Shown here: piece by piece, positions 57,094-64,000 of the stretch
Position numbering within the stretch: the first letter of the stretch is position 1
Layout of the letters: each line of letters begins with the position of its first letter
Source of the DNA: Tuctoria greenei
Lineage: Eukaryota; Streptophyta; Magnoliopsida; Poales; Poaceae
Assembly: GCA_036927565.1 (NCBI GenBank)
Contig: JAYESD010000001.1
Coordinates: 1,426,001 to 1,490,000, forward strand
Direction of reading: 5' to 3'
DNA length: 64,000 nucleotides
Made by a program: the position numbers and the translations under genes
The notes under the pieces: generated by a model
The model's database searches: none
What the model was told of the DNA's origin: nothing
What the model saw: the letters and a program-made list of their open reading frames with translations, nothing else

Positions 57094-59802
57094 TTAAGTG
57101 TAGAACTTACGGAGGTGCTCGATGTTCCAAGGATTTGGGAGAGGTGTCCCATCCTCAATAGCCAAGCGAACGCTTCCGGGACGGGATACTTTGATCACTC
57201 GGAAGGGCCCTTCCCAGCCGGGGGAGAGTTTGTTTTGCCCTTCTCTGGATAGTATTCTCCGTAGCACCAGATCGCCTTCCTCGAGCTGTCGGTTGTGTAC
57301 ATGCCGCTGGTGATAGCGCCGTAGAGCTTGGCGGTATCGGGCGTTCCGAACAGCTGCTTGGCACCTTCCCTCCTCGAGGAGGTCTAGGTCTTCACGCCGG
57401 AGCTGGTCCTGCGCGGCTTCGTCGAAGGTCCGGACTCGGAGGGAACCCAAGGTGATTTCCGGAGGAAGGATCGCTTCAGCTCCGTACACCAGGAAGAAGG
57501 GTGTTTCTCCGGTTGCCCGACTTGGAGAAGTCCTGTTGGCCCATAGAGTGGGCGGAAGCTCTTCGATCCAATTAGCTCCGTGCTTTTTCAAACGCTCATA
57601 AGTGCGTGTTTTGAGTCCTTTAAGGATCTCTGCGTTTGCTCTCTCGGCTTGTCCATTGCTGGCAGGATGAGCTACAGAAGCGTAGCAAACCTGTATGCCG
57701 AGGTCTTCGCAATATCCTTGAAATGCGGAGCTTGTGAACTGAGTCCCATTATCAGTGATGATCTTATTTGGGACTCCGAATCTGCTCACGATAGATTGTA
57801 GAAAATTGATTGCAGATTGTTTGTTGATCGTCACAACAGGAGTAGCTTCCGGCCACTTGGTGAACTTGTCGATGGCGACGTACAGGAACTTGTAACCTCC
57901 GACGGCTCTTGGGAAGGGTCCCAAGATGTCCATCCCCCACACAGCGAAAGGCCATGTAGGAGGTATCATTTGTAAGGACTGAGCAGGTGTATGAATTTGC
58001 TTTGCATGAAATTGGCATGCTTTGCATTTCTTCACTAGCTCAGTAGCATCCTGGAGCGCTGTAGGCCAATAGAAGCCGTGCCGAAAGGCTTTTCCGACCA
58101 GCGTGCGGGAAGATGCGTGGTTCCCACACTCACCTCCATGGATTTCTGCGAGGAGCTCGCAGCCTTCTTCCCTTGTGATGCACCGCATTAGGATGCCGTT
58201 GGCACCGCGCCGGTAGAGATCCCCTTCTACCAACGTGTATCTTTTAGCCAATCTGACTACTCGGTCAGCGGATACATCATCGTCAGGAAGGATGTTGTCT
58301 TTCAGGTAGTTCCGGATCTCCGAGATCCATGCATCGGAACTGACTTGAGCATTTGAGTCTTGCGTGCTGGGTTGCTCGGAGCTTCCGGCAGCACCTACGA
58401 CCCTTGATGGCTGCCATGGTAACAGGGCCATCGGGACCGTCAGCTTCGAGATGCTGATCTCGCCCCCTTCGTTCAGTTCGGCAGGCTGAACTGTGGGTTT
58501 TGACAACCTCCGGACAAAGGTTCCGTCAGGAACCGGAGCTCCAGTTGACGCCTTGGTCGAGAGTTCGTCAGCTTCAGCGTTGTGAGCACGCTGAACATGG
58601 TGAAGGTCTAGGACTTCGAAGTCCTTCTGAAGCCTCTGGACTTCAAGGAGGTAAGCGGCCAGCTGGAGATTATTGCAGGAGCATTCACCCTTCACCTGTT
58701 TGATGACAAGTTGTGAATCTCCTTTGACCAGCAACTGCTTGACACCATATGATAGTGCCACCTTTAATCCATAGATGAGTGCTTCGTACTCCGCCATGTT
58801 GTTGGTTGCCTTGAAGTCAAGGTGTACCATGTATTTCACCTTCTCCCCGGTTGGTGCGAGGAGAAGGATTCCAGCTCTGGCTCCCTGCTTCTGCATGGAG
58901 CCGTCGAAGTAAAGGGTCCAGTGAGGCTTAGTGAAGGCTGGAACTTGAGGTTCCGTCTTCTGCTCGCTGGGGCCCCCAGGGTTTAATGGAGAGGGAGTCC
59001 ATTCTGCCACGAAATCTGCCAACGCTTGACTCTTGATTGCTTGTCTTCGAATGAATTCAAGGTCGAATTCAGCCAGTTCCGCTGCCCACTTTGCAATATT
59101 CCCAGTTGAATTGGGATTATGCAGGATCGCTCGAAGTGGATATGAAGTCACCACTGAGACTTTGTGAGCTTGGAAATAGTGTCGAAGCTTCCTTGAGGCA
59201 ATAAGAACTGCATAAAGCAGTTTATGCACCTCTAGGTATCGAGTCTTGGCATCATGTAACACTTCACTGATGAAGTATACCGGGCGTTGAATGGTCTGGA
59301 CCCTCCCGGAGGGGTCCGGAGCTTCCTCTTCATTGATCCGGACCCTCTCGGAGGGGTCCAGACTCTCTTCGGGGACCTCCGGGTTCTGGGTGGAGGAACC
59401 CGGAGCTTCTTCAGGAATGACCTGGATCCTCTCGGAGGGATCCGGGTCCTCTGAAGTGGCTTCTTGTGGGTTCAAGTCTGGGAGCTGGGACCCAGACCCG
59501 CTTTCGGGAACCTCCGGACCCTCCCGAAGGGGTCTGGATTCCTGAGTATTGGATAGTTCTGGTCTCTCCGCAACCAGAACCATACTGACGACTTCGTCAG
59601 CAGCTGAAATGTAAAGCAATAAAGGCTCACCAGGGTTCGGAGCTACCAAGACTGGTAGGGTGGTGAGGAACTGTTTCAACTCCTAGAATGCCTTCTCTGC
59701 TTCTTCAGACCATTGGAATGGTCCGGACTTCCTCAGTAACTTGAAGAAGGGAAGTGCCCTTTCCGCCAGTCTTGAAATGAACCGGCTGAGGACTGCTAGA
59801 CA
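57094..59802 (-). pseudogene. G3 pol, 3' part only
   Basis: It runs from the RT connection region to the integrase C-terminus. RNase H, archaeal-type RNase H (YFDGS, AEYEAL, KGDSQL) and integrase (H-H-C-C, WGMDILGP, TDNGTQF, QAERANAE) are open from 59679 to 57094. A TAG at about 59684 replaces the Gln of KAFQELK in G2. The 5' part including YVDD is missing because the element ends at 59802. Confidence 0.88.
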
Positions 59803-59866
59803 GTGAACCTCCCAAGCTCTCCTTCGATCATCTCGATCTTCGCCTCCCTAATGACACGGTTGCCCT
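59803..59866 (-). pseudogene. C2 gag fragment between G3 and G4
   Basis: On - the 64 bases read in frame as GNRVIREAKIEMIEGELGRF and then into TIMDGESPQ of the 50937-49783 frame once G3 and one GTGAA copy are discounted. This shows that the short piece is not filler DNA but the continuation of C2 gag. Confidence 0.85.
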
Positions 59867-60688
59867 TGTCGGTACCCTAAAAACCATACACCCCCTGAGG
59901 TTACAAAGATCTCAAGGGAAGGACATCTACTCAAATTGAAGACCCTCGGGGGCCCACTTGCCAGACGTAACCGGACCCGCTTCTCCAACATGGTTAGCCC
60001 CTAGGTTGCCACGTGTACTGTCAGACCAGAGCTATTACCTGCAAGGGTGAAGCTCCGGGCTAGGTACTGAAACGGCACCTCCGGAGTTAACCCCTGACCG
60101 AGAGAAGCTCCGGACCCGACACGTGCCAGGCCACCCCGGAGCTTCCCGCTTCCCCCAAGCAAGCTCCGGAGCTGCCACGTGTCCATACGTCGGAGCTAGC
60201 CACTTCAAACCTCCGAAAGACGTTGTAACGACACCGGATCTTCAAAGGACAACCGCGGACTTCAAGACCCGATTAATTCCACGTTAATGATACTTAATCA
60301 GGACGATCTTAACACCTGTAACGGCACTGTCGGAGCCGTTACAGGGTTATTAACAACAATTAATCTCGTGTATCAATACTAGTAACCGCCAGGGCCACAT
60401 GTCGGGCCAGGCTGACTTGTAACGGTTTGTCCTTGTACTATAAAAGGACAAACCGACGATACACGAGGAGAAAGAGACTCGAACGCTCTGAAGTTCACAA
60501 GTTAATACAACACACACACACCCGTGGAGTAGGGTATTACGCTCAGGCGGCCCGAACCACGTAAACCACTGTGTCACTCGTGTCCAATCGCGTTTCACCT
60601 TCTTGAGTCTCCGCGCGCCCAAAGCGAACCACAAACTCCTTCAACACTTTCGTAGTGTCAGGGGATCTGCCGACTCCAACAGTCGACA
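59867..60688 (+). repeat. G4 5' LTR
   Basis: 822 bp, TGTCGGTACCC to CAACAGTCGACA. TATA box TATAAAA at 60439-60445. G-box-like CACGTG and several AGCTCCGGAGC words in U3. GTTGGCGCGCCAGGTAGGGG follows. Confidence 0.95.
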
Positions 60689-60726
60689 GTTGGCGCGCCA
60701 GGTAGGGGCGCCTGAGATCTTCAAGA

Positions 60727-63129
60727 ATGGTGAATTCTGCGGCTGGATCATCCAACGGGCAACCTGCTACTCAGGCTGTCGGAGGCAATCCCTCCAACAT
60801 GCAGCCACCGGCAGGAGCCTCTGCACCAGCAGGAGTCATACTCCCACCACCACCATCTTCTCCGGCAAGACGTGTCGGGCAACATGATGGTGCACCGGCG
60901 TCACATACTGCGCCGGCAAGTCATGACAACCCAGAACACGCGCTTCATGCAGCGCGTGCTCTTCTCCAGCGACCACCACCTCCGGATGCATCTCAAGGTG
61001 CCATGGAGCAATGGAGGGCTGATGTTGAGCATTTGGTCGCAGCAGCGGCCGAACGTCTCAACAACCAGGGTCCACCTCCTTCAGGGCGGGCCCCGTCGCA
61101 GCGACGGACGTTGTCTGGAAGACTTGGTCCGCATGTCTCCAACAACCGAAGACGAGCTGCATCACAGCAAGTGACGTCGTTGCCCTCTGGGGCACGACGC
61201 ACCCATACCGCATCTCGGCTTTCGACACACGACCTCCGGGCGGAACTTGATCGCCGATACCGTCAACAGGATGGCCGTGTCCACATCGAGCGAGCTCGAG
61301 AAAGACGAGATGCACAAGACCTTTCTACTCTGGAAGGAGTAGGAGGAGGCTGTTCCGCCCTAGCCATGCACCTGCGCATGGTTAGATGGCCACAGAAGTT
61401 CCGGCCACACTTGCCAGAAAAATTCGACGGGACTGTCAATCCCGTAGAATTTCTACAGATATACTCCACTGCAATCTTAGCAGCTGGAGGAAACGAGGCC
61501 GTAATGGCCAATTACTTTCCAGTGGCCTTAACTGGGACCGCCAGGTCCTGGTTTATGAGCCTTCAACCCAACTCTATTGACAGTTGGGAGGAGCTGTGCC
61601 GTCAGTTCACCGCCAACTTCGGGAGTTCATACACCCGACCGGGCACTGAACTGGACCTTTTTGCGGTCGTGCAAAAAGGAGGAGAATCTTTGCGGTCATT
61701 CATCCAGAGATTCTCTCAGGTACGTAACACAATCCCTTCTATCTCAAGCGCTTCTGTCATTGTGGCATTCAGACAGGGTGTGCGAGACAAGAAGATGTTG
61801 GAGAAGCTGACGATCAAAGAGATCACCAGCGTCACGGAGCTCTTCAGCTTGGCAGACAAATGTGCTAGAGCTGCGGAGGGCCGTGAAATGCACTCCAAAC
61901 CAGCCTTGGAGGATCATAAAAAATCCTCCAAAGAAGAAGCCGCTACCTCCGGGAGTGGCAAGAAGAAAAAGAAGACCAACGGCAAGAAGAAGCCGTCGGC
62001 CGGCACATCCAACGTTGCAGCCACTGCAACTCCTGGTGGCCGGGGGCCACGCCCCGAGAAGCGACCTCGACCATCTTCTGAAGACGGTGGCAAATCCAAG
62101 ATGTGGTGCCCCATTCACAAAACGAGCAGCCACAGACTGGAGGACTGCCGGGAGGTCCAAAACCTTGCCGAGCGCTACAACAAGCGCCGGGAAGGGTCTC
62201 CCTTCCGACAGAGGGAGGGAAAACAAAAGGTCGATGAAGCTCCGGCTGAAGAGGAGTTAGGGTTTCAAGACCCCAAAAAGGTTCTGAAAGCCGTCTACAC
62301 CTCCGTCGACGATGACTCCGACGTCTCCGACAACGAGCGTCGAAAAACCATGAACACCATCTTTGGTGGATCATGGGACATCACTTCTCGTCGTGTCATC
62401 AAGACTATGCGACGGGATATGGCTGCTGTACCGGAGCCACATCGAAAGTGGATGGACATACCCATCACTTTTGATGCTTCGGACTGTCCTCAAAGCATGG
62501 TCGGAGCTGGCCAATTACCCTTGATGGTATCTCCCACCATCAACAACATCCAGCTCCATCATGTCCTGGTAGACGGAGGTTCGGGGCTTAACCTCATCAG
62601 CTTTGAAGCTTTCACTAAGCTTCAGCTCCGACCTTCGGACCTCCAGCCCTCTCGACCTTTCTCCGGAGTAGGTCCGGGGGCCATCACTCCACTCGGAGCT
62701 ATTACTCTCCCCGTTACCTTCGGGACCCGGGAGAAGTATCGCACCGAGAAGTTGGTCTTCGACGTCGCTCAGATCAACTTACCATTCAACGCCATCTTGG
62801 GTAGACCTGCCTTGTACAGATTCATGGCAGCTGCTCATTATGGATACCTGGTGTTGAAGATGCCAACACCAGTAGGCGTTCTCCGGATCCGCGGAGATCG
62901 CACTGCCGGAGTAACTGCTCTGGAGGAACTCCACGCACTCACCACAGCGCAAGAGGAGGACTCCAGACAGAAGCAAGCTCCACAACCTCCGAGCATTCGT
63001 CAACGAGGCTCGACCTCTGCACCCCGTGTGCAGCCAAGCGGCGACACTGACATTCCCGTCAAAGTCGTCCAAATTGGTTCCGATGTCACTCAAACTACCC
63101 GCATATCAGGTGGCTTGAATGACAAATAG
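60727..63129 (+). CDS. G4 gag-protease polyprotein
   Basis: An intact frame of 800 residues that forms the particle core and processes it. Start MVNSAAGSSNG, 38 nt after the LTR. Pro/Ala-rich N-terminus; gag domain about residues 215-400 (WPQKFRPHLPEKFDGTVNP, ALTGTARSWF, FIQRFSQVR); Lys-rich GKKKKKTNGKKK; knuckle-like C-x2-H-x4-H-x4-C near residue 460 (WCPIHKTSSHRLEDC); and a retropepsin-like motif VDGGSGLNLIS near residue 615. It ends GGLNDK-UAG at 63127-63129, and the pol frame continues without shift. Confidence 0.93.
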   Translation: MVNSAAGSSNGQPATQAVGGNPSNMQPPAGASAPAGVILPPPPSSPARRVGQHDGAPASHTAPASHDNPEHALHAARALLQRPPPPDASQGAMEQWRADVEHLVAAAAERLNNQGPPPSGRAPSQRRTLSGRLGPHVSNNRRRAASQQVTSLPSGARRTHTASRLSTHDLRAELDRRYRQQDGRVHIERARERRDAQDLSTLEGVGGGCSALAMHLRMVRWPQKFRPHLPEKFDGTVNPVEFLQIYSTAILAAGGNEAVMANYFPVALTGTARSWFMSLQPNSIDSWEELCRQFTANFGSSYTRPGTELDLFAVVQKGGESLRSFIQRFSQVRNTIPSISSASVIVAFRQGVRDKKMLEKLTIKEITSVTELFSLADKCARAAEGREMHSKPALEDHKKSSKEEAATSGSGKKKKKTNGKKKPSAGTSNVAATATPGGRGPRPEKRPRPSSEDGGKSKMWCPIHKTSSHRLEDCREVQNLAERYNKRREGSPFRQREGKQKVDEAPAEEELGFQDPKKVLKAVYTSVDDDSDVSDNERRKTMNTIFGGSWDITSRRVIKTMRRDMAAVPEPHRKWMDIPITFDASDCPQSMVGAGQLPLMVSPTINNIQLHHVLVDGGSGLNLISFEAFTKLQLRPSDLQPSRPFSGVGPGAITPLGAITLPVTFGTREKYRTEKLVFDVAQINLPFNAILGRPALYRFMAAAHYGYLVLKMPTPVGVLRIRGDRTAGVTALEELHALTTAQEEDSRQKQAPQPPSIRQRGSTSAPRVQPSGDTDIPVKVVQIGSDVTQTTRISGGLNDK

Positions 63130-64000
63130 GAACTCGCGCTCATCACTTTCCTCCGGGCTAACGTTGACGTGTTTGCTTGGCAACCGTCACAAATGCCTGG
63201 GATCCCCAGGGAAGTGATTGAGCACAATCTGAAGATTTACCCCGACGCTCGGCCTGTGCATCAGAAACCTCGGAAGCAATCAGTAGAGCGACAGAACTTC
63301 ATCCGACAAGAAGTGAAGAAGTTGCTCGAAGCCGGATTCATCCGAGAAGTCTACCATCCAAAATGGCTGGCAAACCCAGTCGTTGTGCCCAAGGCCGGCG
63401 GGAAACTTCGGATGTGCATCGACTACACCACACTGAATAAGGCATGTCCAAAAGATCCATTCCCACTACCTAGAATAGACCAGATAGTGGATTCCACCTC
63501 CGGGTGTGAGTTACTGTGTTTTCTAGACGCATATTCTGGATATCATCAAATCAGAATGTCTAGGGAAGATGAAGAACATACTTCATTCATCACAGTGGAT
63601 GGATTGTACTGTTACACAGCCATGCCTTTTGGTCTCAAGAATGCAGCTTCAACTTTTGTACGAGCTATGTACAAAACTTTCGAAGAACTCATCAGAGACA
63701 TAGTGGAAGTGTACGTCGATGACATCGTGGTCAAAGTCAAGAACAAGGAGTCCCTCTTGGACACCTTGCAGGCTGTCTTCGACAAGCTGCGGGCCACCCG
63801 CACGAAGCTAAACCCAGACAAGTGCGTATTCGGGGTTAGTTCCGGAAAGCTTCTTGGTTTCCTGGTAAGTCACCGGGGCATAGAGGCTAATCCGGCGAAG
63901 ATAAAAGCCATTGAAGACATGCGGCCACCAACCCGCATCAAAGACGTCCAAAAATTAACTGGATGTCTAGCAGCCCTCAGCCGGTTCATTTCAAGACTGG
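63130..64000 (+). CDS. G4 pol, 5' part (reverse transcriptase), cut by window end
   Basis: Same frame as gag, beginning right after the UAG with ELALITFLRANVDVFAWQP. RT motifs CIDYTTLNKACPKDPFPLPR (about 63418) and YVDDIVVK (about 63714-63737) are present. No stop to 64000. Integrase and RNase H lie outside the window. Confidence 0.92.

Larger units (their letters stand above)
50938..59802 (-). mobile_element. G3: 5'-truncated Tat-type gypsy element with intact target duplication
   Basis: One LTR only (3' LTR, 50938-51770), polypurine tract, antisense gene (+, 52301-55830), stem-loop spacer and pol 3' part (57094-59802). The right end lies inside RT coding sequence at CTGCTAGACA. GTGAA flanks both ends (50933-50937 and 59803-59807), and the C2 gag frame joins perfectly across it (GRF-T-IMDG). 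The 5' LTR, primer site, gag, protease and RT catalytic part are missing. Confidence 0.88.
48055..59866 (-). mobile_element. C2: deleted Sirevirus-like copia element, hosting G3 (and cut by G4)
   Basis: Visible parts: 3' LTR 48055-49379, polypurine tracts, a fused gag/extra ORF (50937-49783), and the next 64 bases of gag (59803-59866) on the far side of G3. The 5' gag and 5' LTR should follow G4 outside the window. There is no integrase, RT or RNase H, so this is a non-autonomous derivative. Its LTR is related to that of C1 but clearly diverged (1325 bp). Confidence 0.85.
59867..64000 (+). mobile_element. G4: Tat-type gypsy element, left part, apparently intact
   Basis: 5' LTR 59867-60688, primer site 60689-60708, gag-protease 60727-63129 open, UAG, then pol open to the end of the window. 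It is inserted in C2 gag after GCCCT (59862-59866). It lies head to head with G3. Confidence 0.92.

Noticed and set aside
59803..59866. Filler DNA at a G3/G4 recombination junction
   Set aside because: First suspected because it is in neither gypsy element, but on - it encodes the exact in-frame continuation of C2 gag, flanked by the GTGAA duplication.

Overview
The window reads as nuclear DNA of a grass (Poaceae, probably panicoid, though the sequence alone does not fix the species). It has introns with GT-AG borders, monocot S-domain receptor kinases, Stowaway-type MITEs with TA target duplications, and deeply nested LTR retrotransposons of the Tat (Ty3/gypsy) and Sirevirus-like (Ty1/copia) types. 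No bacterial gene, operon, rRNA, tRNA gene or CRISPR array was seen.

Layout. Positions 1-9373 are the old gene space. The 3' end of one S-domain receptor-like kinase lies on + (32-653). A complete, apparently intact paralogue of 832 residues lies tail to tail with it on - (2640-6054, six exons). Around them are five Stowaway-like MITEs and decayed LTR fragments. From 9374 to the end the window is a nest of LTR elements, here named by order: G0 (gypsy, 9374 onward) is hit in gag by G1 (gypsy, from 10608). G1 is hit in its antisense gene by G2 (gypsy, 19831-32707, TSD GCGCT) and by C1 (copia, 33692-45797, TSD ACACT), and in its 3' LTR by C2 (copia, from 48055). C2 is hit in gag by G3 (gypsy, 50938-59802, flanked by GTGAA) and by G4 (gypsy, from 59867). 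The outer parts of G0, G1, C2 and G4 should lie to the right of the window.

How the elements work. The G family has gag-protease and pol (RT, RNase H, archaeal-type RNase H, integrase) on one strand, separated by a single in-frame UAG in every copy that shows the site. Convergent to pol is a long antisense gene of two exons and about 1120-1150 codons: a 'putative gypsy type transposon' domain, an acidic Pro/Glu/Ala repeat region and a long coiled coil. An array of GGAGCT-AGCTCC stem-loops lies between the two convergent genes, and the same word recurs in the LTR U3. The C family has an initiator-Met primer site, CATCGGATGATCCGGTG-like near-palindromes in the LTRs, several polypurine tracts and an extra ORF after pol that sits behind its own promoter-like segment. 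C2 is a derivative in which a gag piece is fused in frame to the end of that extra ORF, with all of pol lost.

Most in need of a second look: G3, a 5'-truncated element still flanked by a perfect 5-bp duplication; the spliced antisense gene with its palindrome array; the conserved amber codon before pol; the gag/extra-ORF fusion of C2; and a MITE whose empty site is preserved about 100 bp away.
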